Numbered from the stretch's first letter, positions 25,464-34,631 are shown. The stretch: 64,000 nucleotides of DNA from an uncultured Collinsella sp. (GCA_900542825.1 UQOY01000011.1:8248-72247); one strand, 5' to 3'. Program-made: numbers and translations. Notes: generated from the letters alone by a model not told the origin.

Positions 25464-27600
25464 GCGCTGCCTGTTGAAGGTGGCGAGGGGGCTTGCGGGC
25501 CGTTGCCGACCGCGTGCTCGCTGCAAGCGTGGCGGCTTTATGGGTCGAGCCGGGATCGACCTGTTTATCGAAGACGGTGCCTATACCACGCTCTCCTCTG
25601 CGGTGGTCATCTTGGTGGTGCTCACGTTGCTGTTTTCGTCGACGGCGGCGATATGGAGCATGTCGCGCGCGGGGGACACCCAGGTGGCTGCCGATAGCGG
25701 CGCGCTGGCAGGCGCCAATGTGGTGTCGTCCTACCATACGGCTGCGACGGTAGTGGATGCGAGCATATTGAGCTTGGGCCTAGCGGGGTTTGCCACGATC
25801 GGCACCGGCTTGGTCGCCATCCTTATTCCAGGTGCCGAGCTTGCCGCGGGCGATATGGTCGACACGGGGATTGAGATCATTAAAACGCGCAACAAGTTTG
25901 CCAAAAGCGCCTCCAAGGGCCTGCAGAAAATCGAGACGGCTCTACCGTATCTGGTTGCCGCACGAGCTACGCAGGCCGTGTCGGCGCAGGATACCGAGGG
26001 TGCGACCTATACCGGTACGGCGCTTGCCGTGCCCAGGACGTCCGAGTCTGATTTCGTAGCGCTCGAGGGATCCGAGATTTCGACCGATGCGATTAAAGAC
26101 ACATCGAAAGATCTGGAACGCGCAGCAGATGAGCTGCAGAAAGCCTCAGAGGAGACGGCGAAAGCAAAAGAACGCGCCTGGCTTGCGGATTGCGGCGGGT
26201 CGCTCCCGGCTTCGGTCGGTAGCTGTTCATGTATGTGGGAACGCGCGGGGAGCTTGGCGAAGCTCTCAGGTGAGCAGAACCCGCATTATGCCTCGAGCGT
26301 TACGTGGGAGCCACAGGTGGCTCTCGACCGCGCAAAAGCTTACTACCGTCAGCGTCTGGTAGACGAAAAACCGCAGGGCTCAAGTGTCGAGACGAAGGCG
26401 GAGTCGGCGGCGCGCAAGGCGTTTTATACCTATGCGAGTGCAGGGGTCAATCGCGCATATATAACCGAAGACGGAGGCCGGGCCACTTCCTATATCCCGC
26501 TGTTGCCGCGCAACACCGACGAGGTGCGAGTGACGGAACTCTATACCGATGCGGCGTGGCCAACCAGTACCAACGATGGTAAGACGTATCTGCATTATGG
26601 AACGAGCTGCCCCAACTATAAGAAAGGGACGCCAGGCGGGCTAGCCTCGGTCGCTGCTTATGACGGGCAGGACAAATGCAACAGATGCCATTTCGGTGTT
26701 TCGTCGCTCGGCGCCGTTGCGGCTCCTTCGACTTCTATCGAAAACGGCTTCGAGTACCACTTTGATCGATTCAAAGACGCTCTGGAAGACTACGTCGAAT
26801 GCCGCAACAAAGAGCTTGAGCTCATGCGCCAGACCGAGGACGAGGCTGACCGTGCGGGCAATGCGTTTGACGAGGCCATTAAAGCGCTTTCGGGCGAGCG
26901 CCCGCGTATCGCTCCGCCTGGTCGCAACGGCGTAGTTGCCTTTGCGGTTTCGGGTGCCATCTCGAGCCCCGATGAGCTCAACTCTTCGTTTAACACGACA
27001 GTCAGGCTTGGCGATCGCGGCGCGATCTCTGCTGCGGTGCTGGCGCCCGATGACGCGACGGCGCAGAACAACGTTCTCTCGCGGTTTTTCTCGACGCTGG
27101 AGGAGCGTTCGGGTGGCGTTGCCGGCGTACTCGATGGCGTCATGGATGTTTGGGGACGGCTGCTTGTGGGATACGGAGACATCCAGGGCTCGGCCGACGA
27201 GCTTATGGATGAGATGATCGATGGCCTGGGAGGGAGCAGTGGCGCGCTGGGCTCCATTGCATCGTGGCTCGGCGATACCGTTTCGGCGTCCGTGGCGGCA
27301 CTGGGCTTGGAGCCGTGCGACTTGCGCCTGCGAAAGCCGGTGCTGACCGACACCGCCAATGTCATCAAGAGCCCTGGGTCTGACATCACAGGTCTTTCTA
27401 AAGTGCAGGACAAGCTACGAAGTATTCCGCTGGGCGTGACCGACCCCAAGGCGCTTTGCGAGGCGCTGGAATATCAAGTCGAGCGCACCATCAGCGGTGC
27501 GGTGTTCACGCTAGCGGAGATTCCGCTGCCCGGCGGCGGTTCCATTCCACTTACCGTCGATGTCGCTACGCTGGCGGGTGCCCTGGGCGGTGGGTCGTAA
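25435..27600 (+). CDS. large TadG-like pilus-locus protein
   Basis: A 721-residue protein with a basic N-terminus (residues 1-45), a membrane helix at about 52-68, and then the RAGDTQVAADSGALAGA segment characteristic of TadG-type proteins. The long exported part contains a helical stretch (DTSKDLERAADELQKASEE) and a cysteine cluster, including CNRCH at residues 415-419. The ATG at 25435 follows GGAGGGGG and overlaps tadE by 29 nt. The C-terminal 200 residues are Gly/Ser/Ala-rich. It is much larger than usual TadG proteins, so an adhesin-like role is possible. Confidence 0.75.
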   Translation: MIRGLLHGIKRCLLKVARGLAGRCRPRARCKRGGFMGRAGIDLFIEDGAYTTLSSAVVILVVLTLLFSSTAAIWSMSRAGDTQVAADSGALAGANVVSSYHTAATVVDASILSLGLAGFATIGTGLVAILIPGAELAAGDMVDTGIEIIKTRNKFAKSASKGLQKIETALPYLVAARATQAVSAQDTEGATYTGTALAVPRTSESDFVALEGSEISTDAIKDTSKDLERAADELQKASEETAKAKERAWLADCGGSLPASVGSCSCMWERAGSLAKLSGEQNPHYASSVTWEPQVALDRAKAYYRQRLVDEKPQGSSVETKAESAARKAFYTYASAGVNRAYITEDGGRATSYIPLLPRNTDEVRVTELYTDAAWPTSTNDGKTYLHYGTSCPNYKKGTPGGLASVAAYDGQDKCNRCHFGVSSLGAVAAPSTSIENGFEYHFDRFKDALEDYVECRNKELELMRQTEDEADRAGNAFDEAIKALSGERPRIAPPGRNGVVAFAVSGAISSPDELNSSFNTTVRLGDRGAISAAVLAPDDATAQNNVLSRFFSTLEERSGGVAGVLDGVMDVWGRLLVGYGDIQGSADELMDEMIDGLGGSSGALGSIASWLGDTVSASVAALGLEPCDLRLRKPVLTDTANVIKSPGSDITGLSKVQDKLRSIPLGVTDPKALCEALEYQVERTISGAVFTLAEIPLPGGGSIPLTVDVATLAGALGGGS

Positions 27601-28076
27601 TGAGCATCCACACGCGCCTGCGCGAGGAGCGCGCCCAGGCGACGGTCGAGATGGCCGTGGTCACGCCCGTTCTGCTGGTTCTGGCGCTTATCGTGTACAA
27701 CGTCATGGTCTTTGCCGGCGCGGTCGCGCGCTTCGATCGCGTGGTGCCCGATATCGTGCTAGCACATGCCGTGGCGCCGAGCGGGGAGGGCGATGGCGGC
27801 TCCATCGATGCCTCCGTGACCGTTCAGGCTCAGATTCAACATGCCATGGAAGGCTATGACTTGCAGATCGAGGTCTCGAGCGAACAGGGTGCGACGGCAT
27901 CGGATGGCGGTCTGCTTTCGCTTTCCGGCACGTTTAGGACCTATACCTGCACCATGCGCTATGAGCCGTGGCCGAGCTCGCTCAGCATCGCCGGCGTTTC
28001 GCTGGGGGCACCGGCAACGTTGTCACACGAGCGCGCGGTGACGGTCGATCCGTGGCGTCCGGGGGTGGTCATGTGA
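27600..28076 (+). CDS. second TadE-like protein
   Basis: 158 residues with EERAQATVEMAVVTPVLLVLALIV near the N-terminus, a TadE-type leader plus membrane helix, and a soluble domain that ends with a DPWRPG segment. The ATG at 27600 shares a base with the TAA stop of the preceding gene. It probably codes for another minor pseudopilin. Confidence 0.75.
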   Translation: MSIHTRLREERAQATVEMAVVTPVLLVLALIVYNVMVFAGAVARFDRVVPDIVLAHAVAPSGEGDGGSIDASVTVQAQIQHAMEGYDLQIEVSSEQGATASDGGLLSLSGTFRTYTCTMRYEPWPSSLSIAGVSLGAPATLSHERAVTVDPWRPGVVM

Positions 28077-28432
28077 CCGCAGCCTCATCCTACATTGCCT
28101 ACGCGCGGGCGCTCAACAGGCTGGGTTGGACGCCTGCCGAGTTTGTGGTGGCGGAGTCGTTTGCCGTGCGCCTGCGCGGTATGCTGGGACGGTCCCCGAT
28201 TGCCGCAAACGGGTTGCCGCTCGTCATGGCGTTCCCACGCTGCTCTTCGGTCCACACCTGCTTTATGGCCTACCCCATCGACATTGCCTTTATCGACCGC
28301 AACGGCAGTATCCTCGCGTGCTACGAAAACGTCCGCCCTTGGCGCATGTGTTCCTGTCCCGGTGCCTGGGCGGTGCTGGAGTGTCCTTCAATTCTTGTAT
28401 CGCCCGCTGTCTTTCAACGAGCGCCGGCTTGA
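28073..28432 (+). CDS. DUF192-family protein
   Basis: 119 residues with the DUF192 core: VAESFAVRLRGMLGR near the start and VHTCFMAYPIDIAFIDRNGSIL in the middle. The family is small, of unknown function, and often exported in other bacteria; here no signal peptide is visible. Such genes recur at the ends of actinobacterial Tad loci, which suggests a link with pilus assembly. The GTG at 28073 overlaps the previous stop (GTGA). Confidence 0.8.
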   Translation: MTAASSYIAYARALNRLGWTPAEFVVAESFAVRLRGMLGRSPIAANGLPLVMAFPRCSSVHTCFMAYPIDIAFIDRNGSILACYENVRPWRMCSCPGAWAVLECPSILVSPAVFQRAPA

Positions 28433-28542
28433 AGGCCCTGAGCGAAAAACTTCTTGCGGCGGGTTGATGTCTCTAACGTGCTGTTCTATAGGGTCGGACT
28501 TGTGGCTGGCGCCGTGCTCAAAAACTTTTTTCAAATTCTCGG

Positions 28543-28570
28543 TTGACCGGAGCGCGTCCTTGGTTATACT
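28543..28570 (+). promoter_or_regulatory. promoter of tRNA-Phe
   Basis: TTGACC at 28543-28548 and TATACT at 28565-28570, 16 nt apart, follow an A/T-rich stretch (ACTTTTTTCAAATT) that may be an UP element. Confidence 0.75.
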
Positions 28571-28602
28571 AATCAAGCCTTGAAACAAGGCACACCTCAA
28601 AT

Positions 28603-28675
<73 letters not shown>

Positions 28676-28730
28676 CCTTGAATTGACTAGGACCTCTGCA
28701 AAGGGGTCCTTTTCTTTTATGTGGGGTTCC

Positions 28731-28908
28731 GCGGAAAATGCATCCCAGAATTTGGCTTTAGAGTGGGATGCGTTTTCCGCTTTAGGGCCGTTTGGGAAAA
28801 CGTGACCCGGAATGACGCGAAATTGCGGGACACGCTTTCCGGTTGGGCCTGCTAGCGGAAAATGCATCCCATTATTGAGCGAAAGAACGGGACGCGCTTT
28901 CCGGCGCT
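28731..28908 (+). repeat. three tandem related hairpins between tRNA-Phe and the GH5 gene
   Basis: Hairpin A: GCGGAAAATGCATCCCA (28731-28747) with TGGGATGCGTTTTCCGC (28764-28780). Hairpin B: GGGAAAACGTGACCC (28794-28808) with GGGACACGCTTTCC (28827-28840). Hairpin C: AGCGGAAAATGCATCCC (28854-28870) with GGGACGCGCTTTCC and CGCT (28889-28908). All three share a GGAAAA...CCC/GGG...TTTCC plan with a period of about 62 nt. No coding frame is supported between 28676 and 29095. Confidence 0.75.
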
Positions 28909-29095
28909 TACTTCCGACGTGTGTGCATATCTCGGCGCACCGGCTCGTGCCCGCCCGCCCCAGACATTCCTCCCGCTTTTGCGTCACTTTACAGACCGTT
29001 CGGTCGTCTGTCCGCACGCGCGGGTATACTCAAAACGATACTTTTCCTATGCAATACGATGCAGGCTCGGCCTGCACGATCCGAAGGGGGCAGTG

Positions 29096-30157
29096 ATGGA
29101 GAGGATACTCGGCGTTAATCTCTCTGGCTGGTTTATTCCCGAGCCTTGGGTGACCCCGTCGCTGTACGCGGCGACCGGTGCATCCAACGCGGCCGAGCTG
29201 CAGGAGGCCATGGGCACCGCCGCCTATAACGAGCGCATGCGGCGTCATTACGAGACGTTTGTGAGTGAGGACGATTTTCGCCGCATGGCGCAGATCGGTC
29301 TCAATGCCGTGCGTCTGCCGGTGCCCTGGTATGCCTTTGGTTCGCAGGAGTCCGATGCGTCCTACATCTCGGTTGTCGACTACATCGACCGTGCGATTGA
29401 GTGGGCTGCCAAGTACGACATCCGCGTGCTGCTCGATCTGGCGACGGTGCCCGGTGGCCAGGGCGATTCCAACGATTCGCCCACCACGCCGGAGGCTGTT
29501 GCCGAGTGGCATTCGTCCACCAACGGCCGTCATGTCGCGCTCGACGTGCTCGAGCGCTTGGCCGATCGCTATGGCGAGGCCGAGAGCCTGCTGGGCATTG
29601 AGCTGCTGGACACGCCACAGATGAGCGTCCGCAAGAGTCTCTTTACCATGACGGATGGCATTCCGGCCCACTACCTGCGCAATTTCTATCGCGATGCCTA
29701 CGAGCTCGTCCGTTCGTATATGCCCGAGGATAAGATCGTCGTCTTCTCGTCGTCGGGGCATCCCAGTGAGTGGAAGCATTTTATGCGCGGTGCCAAGTAC
29801 AAGAACGTCTACATGGACCTTCACCTGTACCATTACCGCGACGAGTATGCGCTCGACATCACGAGCCCCCGCGGGCTGACGACGGCGATTTCGCGTAACA
29901 AGCGTGAGCTTAAAGAAGCGATTTCGACAGGGTTCCCCGTGCTGGTGGGCGAATGGTCGGGCGCGGCGATCTTTGCCAACTCGTCGGTTACGCCCGAGGG
30001 CCGCAATGCCTACGAGCGCGTGTTTATCGCCAACCAGCTGGCTTCGTTTGCGCCGGCTGCCGGTTGGTTCTTCCAAACGTGGAAGACCGAGAAGCGCATT
30101 GCAGCATGGGACGCCCGCGCGGCGCTCGGTACGCTCGAGCGCGGCATGATTGAATAG
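29096..30157 (+). CDS. glycoside hydrolase family 5-like protein, acid/base residue altered
   Basis: 353 residues with a GH5 TIM-barrel pattern like yeast exo-1,3-beta-glucanase: GVNLSGWF at the start, FRRMAQIGLNAVRLPV, the GIELLxxP acid/base strand, a WxxF tail and the nucleophile strand LVGEWSG (Glu286). In the acid/base strand the usual GIELLNEP reads GIELLDTP, so the catalytic glutamate is Thr173. There is no signal peptide, unusual for a polysaccharide hydrolase; an intracellular oligosaccharide or glucosylceramide-type substrate is possible if active. The ATG at 29096 follows GAAGGGGGC. The gene lies directly before rsmI. Confidence 0.8.
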   Translation: MERILGVNLSGWFIPEPWVTPSLYAATGASNAAELQEAMGTAAYNERMRRHYETFVSEDDFRRMAQIGLNAVRLPVPWYAFGSQESDASYISVVDYIDRAIEWAAKYDIRVLLDLATVPGGQGDSNDSPTTPEAVAEWHSSTNGRHVALDVLERLADRYGEAESLLGIELLDTPQMSVRKSLFTMTDGIPAHYLRNFYRDAYELVRSYMPEDKIVVFSSSGHPSEWKHFMRGAKYKNVYMDLHLYHYRDEYALDITSPRGLTTAISRNKRELKEAISTGFPVLVGEWSGAAIFANSSVTPEGRNAYERVFIANQLASFAPAAGWFFQTWKTEKRIAAWDARAALGTLERGMIE

Positions 30158-30163
30158 GTTGAT

Positions 30164-31042
30164 ATGACGCAAAACAGCGCCCATACGGGCAAACTCTATG
30201 TGGTCGGCACGCCCATCGGCAACCTGGGCGACCTGTCCCCGCGCGTTGGCGAGGCGTTTGCCGCCGCCGATGCCATCTGCTGCGAAGACACGCGTGTGAC
30301 GTCAAAGCTGCTGATGTACCTGGGCATTTCCAAGCCGCTTGTCCGTTGCGACGAGAATGTGATCGCCAGTCGCGCCGCCGGCCTGGTCGACCGTCTGCTG
30401 GCGGGGGAGACCCTCGCCTTTGCCTCGGACGCCGGCATGCCGAGCGTGTCCGATCCCGGTCAGGCGCTGGTCAAGGCGGCACGTGAGGCCGATGTGCCCG
30501 TCGAAGTTATTCCCGGGCCCTCTGCTTGCGTCACGGCGCTCGTTTCGTCCGGCATTCCCTGCGAGCATTTTTTCTTCGAGGGCTTTTTAGGCCGAAAGCA
30601 CGGCGACCGCGTGCGCCGTTTGCAGCGTCTTGCCGTGGTGCCCGGCGCACTCATCTTCTACGAGTCTCCACATCGCATCGTGGCGACGCTCGAGGCCGTG
30701 GCGGAGGTCTTTCCCCAGCGTGAGGCTGCCGTCTGCCGCGAACTCACCAAGCTGCACGAGGAGGTCTTGCGCGGTCCCGCTGCCCAGCTCGCCGAGGAGC
30801 TGCGTGCTCGCGGCGAGGTAAAGGGCGAGATTGCGCTGGTCATCGCGCCGCCGAGCGAGGACGAGGAGGCCGGCATCGTGCCGGTTGGCGCCGCGGCAGC
30901 GGATCCCGACGAGGCCCTGCGCGAGGATATTCGCGTCGCACTCGAGGAGGGGGAGCCCGCCTCTGCGGTGGCCAAGCGCCTGTCTCAGAAGTATTCGCGC
31001 CGCAAGCGCGATGTCTATGCCATGGTGCTCGATATGCAATAG
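30164..31042 (+). CDS. rsmI: 16S rRNA 2'-O-ribose methyltransferase RsmI
   Basis: A 292-residue SAM-dependent methyltransferase that modifies C1402 of 16S rRNA. The N-terminus GKLYVVGTPIGNLGDLSPR, AICCEDTRVTSKLL, SDAGMPSVSDPG and the F-F-EGFL segment are diagnostic. The C-terminal 60 residues include the helical RsmI-specific tail (KRLSQKYSRRKRDVYAMVL). The ATG at 30164 follows directly after the GH5-like gene. Confidence 0.95.
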   Translation: MTQNSAHTGKLYVVGTPIGNLGDLSPRVGEAFAAADAICCEDTRVTSKLLMYLGISKPLVRCDENVIASRAAGLVDRLLAGETLAFASDAGMPSVSDPGQALVKAAREADVPVEVIPGPSACVTALVSSGIPCEHFFFEGFLGRKHGDRVRRLQRLAVVPGALIFYESPHRIVATLEAVAEVFPQREAAVCRELTKLHEEVLRGPAAQLAEELRARGEVKGEIALVIAPPSEDEEAGIVPVGAAAADPDEALREDIRVALEEGEPASAVAKRLSQKYSRRKRDVYAMVLDMQ

Positions 31043-31111
31043 ATGGAGGATATCCAGCCCTTGCGCTAGAATCATCCCCTGTATGCAACGTTTTTCTGGA
31101 GGACAAACCCC

Positions 31112-32713
31112 ATGGATCAAAGCAAGCCTTCGTTCTTTATCACGACGCCCATCTACTACGTCAACGCCGATCCGCACCTGGGTACGGCTTATTCCACCAT
31201 CATCGCCGACGTTCAGGCTCGCTATCGCCGCTCCGCCGGCTATAACGTCAAGTTCCTGACCGGCATGGATGAGCACGGTGAGAAGGTCGCCGAGGCCGCA
31301 GCCAAGCATGGCATGACGCCGCAGGAGTGGACCGACAGCCAGGCTCCGCACTTCAAGGAGCTTTGGAGCAAGCTCGAGATCTCCAATGACGACTTCATCC
31401 GCACCACCGAGCCACGCCAGCATCATGCCGTGCAGTACCTGTGGGAGCGCATGAAGGAGTCCGGTTACCTGTATAAGGGCAGCTACGACGGCTGGTATTG
31501 CGTGCCTGACGAGACCTACTTCACCGATACACAGGTTCAGAAGGGCGACGAGGAGTACGGCAGCGTCGGCCAGCACCTGTGCCCCGACTGCCACCGTCCG
31601 CTTGAGCGCGTGCAGGAGGAGTCCTATTTCTTTAAGCTTTCCGCCTTCCAGGACAAGCTTCTCAAGCTCTATGACGAGCACCCCGACTTTGTCGAGCCTG
31701 CGTTCCGCATGAACGAGGTGCGTAGCTTTGTCGAGGGCGGCCTTAACGACCTTTCCGTGAGCCGCACGAGCTTTGACTGGGGCATTCAGGTCCCGTTTGA
31801 CGAGGGCCACGTGACCTACGTGTGGTTCGATGCGCTGCTCAACTATATGACGGCCGTCGGCTACGGTGTCGACACCGACGAGGCGCGTGCCGAGCTGGCC
31901 TATCGCTGGCCCGCGCAGTTCCACATCGTGGGTAAGGACATCATCCGCTTCCACTGCGTCATTTGGCCCGCCATGCTCATGGCCATCGGCGAGGCCCTGC
32001 CCGAGCACGTCTTTGCCCACGGCTTCCTGACCGTGCGCAATGCCGAGACCGGCAAGGCCGAGAAGATGTCCAAGAGCCGCGGCAACGCCATCGCTCCGCA
32101 GGACGTTATCGACATGCTGGGTGTCGAGGGCTATCGCTACTACTTTATGACCGACGTCGTCCCCGGCACCGACGGCGCCATCAGCTTCGATCGCATGGAG
32201 CAGGTCTACAACGCCGACCTGGCCAACAGCTGGGGCAATCTGATTTCGCGTTCGCTCAACATGAGTGCAAAGTACTTTGACGGTTGCGCGCCCGCCAAGC
32301 CCGCATCGTTCGATGCGTTCGACAACCCGCTGGCAAAGATCGCCGATGGCCTGGTCGAGCGCTACATGGCCAAGATGGACGTGCTCGATTACGGTGGAGC
32401 CAAGGACGAGGTCATGGAGCTCATCCATGCCGCCAACCACTACATCGAGGACTCCGAGCCCTGGGCGCTTGCCAAGGACGAGGCCAGGGCTGACGAGCTG
32501 GCGTTTGTGATCTACAACCTGCTCGAGGCCATCCGCATTGCCGCTCACCTTCTGATGCCGCTCATGCCCCAGACCTCTGCCGAGGCCCTGCGCCGTCTGT
32601 CGTGCGAGGACGAGGCCGCGAGCGACGACCTCAAGGGCATTTGCGCTTGGGGCCTGCTTGCCGGCGGACGTCCCGTCGAGAAGGGCGAGCCGCTGTTCCC
32701 GCGTTTGGGCTAA
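31112..32713 (+). CDS. metG: methionyl-tRNA synthetase (short form)
   Basis: A 533-residue class I synthetase charging initiator and elongator tRNA-Met. The HIGH-type motif is HLGTAYS near residue 20. The CPDC zinc segment lies in the connective domain, and the KMSKSRGN motif near residue 314 completes the active site. The C-terminal anticodon-binding helices are present, but the extra tRNA-binding beta-barrel found in the roughly 680-residue E. coli enzyme is absent. The ATG at 31112 follows CTGGAGGAC. Confidence 0.96.
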   Translation: MDQSKPSFFITTPIYYVNADPHLGTAYSTIIADVQARYRRSAGYNVKFLTGMDEHGEKVAEAAAKHGMTPQEWTDSQAPHFKELWSKLEISNDDFIRTTEPRQHHAVQYLWERMKESGYLYKGSYDGWYCVPDETYFTDTQVQKGDEEYGSVGQHLCPDCHRPLERVQEESYFFKLSAFQDKLLKLYDEHPDFVEPAFRMNEVRSFVEGGLNDLSVSRTSFDWGIQVPFDEGHVTYVWFDALLNYMTAVGYGVDTDEARAELAYRWPAQFHIVGKDIIRFHCVIWPAMLMAIGEALPEHVFAHGFLTVRNAETGKAEKMSKSRGNAIAPQDVIDMLGVEGYRYYFMTDVVPGTDGAISFDRMEQVYNADLANSWGNLISRSLNMSAKYFDGCAPAKPASFDAFDNPLAKIADGLVERYMAKMDVLDYGGAKDEVMELIHAANHYIEDSEPWALAKDEARADELAFVIYNLLEAIRIAAHLLMPLMPQTSAEALRRLSCEDEAASDDLKGICAWGLLAGGRPVEKGEPLFPRLG

Positions 32714-32752
32714 GACGCCGCGCGCCATATCGGCAATTCGCTGTTTAGATGT

Positions 32753-32784
32753 AAGGGCATGGCCGCAACGGTCCATGCCCTTTT
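32753..32784 (+). terminator. terminator of metG
   Basis: AAGGGCATGG at 32753-32762 pairs with CCATGCCCTT at 32773-32782 and is followed by TTGTTT. It separates metG from rsmA. Confidence 0.75.
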
Positions 32785-32820
32785 GTTTCAAGACGCCGCC
32801 ATCATGCTAAGGAGGCAACC

Positions 32821-33681
32821 ATGACAACTTCGCCTTTGGCAAACCCCACGGCCACCAGGGAGCTGCTGGAGGAGTTTGGCCTTGCGACCAAGCATCGCCT
32901 GGGCCAGAACTTCCTGATCGACAACCATGTAATTGAGCGCATTTGCGAGCTTGCCGAGCTTGTGGGTGACGAGCGCGTACTCGAGGTGGGTCCGGGTTGC
33001 GGTACGTTGACACTTGCGTTGCTGCAGGAAGCGGCGTGCGTTACGTCCATTGAGGCCGATCCTGAGCTCGAACCGGTGCTCGACGCCCACGCCGCCGACT
33101 ATGCCAACTTCCGCTTTATCATGGGCGACGCGCTTAAGGTTGGCCCGGAGCAGATTGAGCAGGCCGCCGGCGGCGAGCCCACGGTATTTGTCGCGAACTT
33201 GCCCTATAACGTGGCGGCGACGATCATTTTGCAATTTTTCCAGACGATGCCGGCGCTCAAACGCGCCGTTGTCATGGTGCAAAAGGAGGTCGCCGATCGC
33301 ATTGCCGCCGTACCGGGCAACAAGACCTATGGCGGCTATACGGCAAAGCTCGGCCTGTATGCGCAGGTGACGGGTCGCTTTGAGGTGCCGCCGCGTTGCT
33401 TTATGCCGGCGCCACATGTGGACTCGGCCGTCGTGCGTATTGACCGTGTTGACGGCGTGGTGCCCGAAGGACTCGATCGCGAATTTGTGGCCCGCGTGAT
33501 TGATACTGCATTTGCTCAGCGTCGCAAGACCATCCGCAATTCCATGAGCGCCAACGGCTTTGCCAAGGACGTGCTCGATGCCGCCTTTGAGGCTTGCGGT
33601 ATCGCACCCACCACGCGCGCCGAGACGCTCGACGTCTCCGACTTTGTGCGCCTGGCTCGGGAGCTTTCCCATGACGCTTAA
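32821..33681 (+). CDS. rsmA: 16S rRNA dimethyladenosine transferase
   Basis: A 286-residue KsgA-type methyltransferase dimethylating A1518 and A1519 of 16S rRNA. The leader HRLGQNFLID, the SAM site EVGPGCGTLT near residue 57, the catalytic NLPYNVA near 128, and the C-terminal QRRKTIRNSM segment are all intact. The ATG at 32821 follows AAGGAGGCAACC. The stop overlaps the start of the next gene by 11 nt. Confidence 0.96.
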   Translation: MTTSPLANPTATRELLEEFGLATKHRLGQNFLIDNHVIERICELAELVGDERVLEVGPGCGTLTLALLQEAACVTSIEADPELEPVLDAHAADYANFRFIMGDALKVGPEQIEQAAGGEPTVFVANLPYNVAATIILQFFQTMPALKRAVVMVQKEVADRIAAVPGNKTYGGYTAKLGLYAQVTGRFEVPPRCFMPAPHVDSAVVRIDRVDGVVPEGLDREFVARVIDTAFAQRRKTIRNSMSANGFAKDVLDAAFEACGIAPTTRAETLDVSDFVRLARELSHDA

Positions 33682-34588
33682 TGCCGAACGTGTGACGTTT
33701 ACCAAGAAAAAGAAGACGGTTGCTTGTCCCGTGCCCTTGGCACCGCTTGCCGACACGCATGCGCATCTGCTTTCGTTCTGGGGCAAGGATGTGCCCGAGA
33801 CACTCGTGCGTGCCAAGGCGGCGGGCATCGACCTGTTGGTGACGGTCTTCGATCCCATTGCCGATAAGCGCAGCGTGACGGACTATAGCGACTGGCTCAT
33901 GCGCGAGATTCTGCCGATGCAGGATATCCCGCAGATCAAGTATCTTGCCGGTGTGCATCCGTATGGCGCGCCGGACTATACCGATGACGTTCACGCACAG
34001 GTCGTTGCCGCACTCGATGACCCTTTGTGCGCTGGTATCGGCGAGATCGGTCTGGACTACCACATGGATTACGATGACGACATCGCGCCGGCGCCCCATA
34101 ACGTGCAGATTGACTGCATGGCGCGCCAGCTCGAGCTTGCCGCGTGCCGTAACGTGCCGGTGGAGTTGCATCTGCGTCACGAGGACACGGACCAGGAGCG
34201 TACCTCGCACGTGGACGCCTACAACGTGCTTCGTGAGGTGGGCGTGCCCCAGGCCGGTTGTGTGCTGCACTGTTTTGGCGAGGACCGCGCCACGATGGAG
34301 CGCTTTGTGGAGCTGGGCTGCTATATCGCCTATGGTGGTGCGGCCACCTTTAAGCGCAACGACGACGTACGCGAAACATTTGCGGCAACCCCGCTCGATC
34401 GCATTTTGTTCGAGACGGATTGCCCGTATATGGCTCCGGAGCCCATCCGCGGTCTTGAATGTGAGCCCGCAATGATCTCCATTACGGCAAACGCGCTGGT
34501 TAACGACCGTGTCGATCGCACTGGTGAGGACGCCGAGACAATCGCGCGAGCAGCTTGGGAAAATGCCTGCAAACTTTTTCGAAAATAG
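33671..34588 (+). CDS. tatD: TatD-family metal-dependent hydrolase
   Basis: A 305-residue amidohydrolase-fold protein. Metal ligands are visible in order: DTHAHL near residue 30, GIGEIGLDYH (Glu), VELHLRHE, VLHCFGED, and the final ETDCPY aspartate. TatD proteins are 3'-5' DNA/RNA exonucleases or related phosphodiesterases. The first 20 residues are lysine-rich and longer than usual. It overlaps rsmA by 11 nt, a pairing seen in many Gram-positive genomes. Confidence 0.9.
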   Translation: MTLNAERVTFTKKKKTVACPVPLAPLADTHAHLLSFWGKDVPETLVRAKAAGIDLLVTVFDPIADKRSVTDYSDWLMREILPMQDIPQIKYLAGVHPYGAPDYTDDVHAQVVAALDDPLCAGIGEIGLDYHMDYDDDIAPAPHNVQIDCMARQLELAACRNVPVELHLRHEDTDQERTSHVDAYNVLREVGVPQAGCVLHCFGEDRATMERFVELGCYIAYGGAATFKRNDDVRETFAATPLDRILFETDCPYMAPEPIRGLECEPAMISITANALVNDRVDRTGEDAETIARAAWENACKLFRK

Positions 34589-34591
34589 TTC

Positions 34592-34620
34592 TTGCGTTCG
34601 CGATGGCGCTCCGTTATTCT
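34592..34620 (+). promoter_or_regulatory. promoter of tRNA-Leu
   Basis: TTGCGT at 34592-34597 and TATTCT at 34615-34620, 17 nt apart. It begins just past the tatD stop codon. Confidence 0.7.
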
Positions 34621-34631
34621 AATTCCTGCAC

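Noticed and set aside
30587..32791. 734-codon minus-strand open frame across rsmI and metG
   Set aside because: It covers two genes with well-known motifs on the plus strand and has low-complexity Leu/Val/His-rich translation typical of antisense frames.
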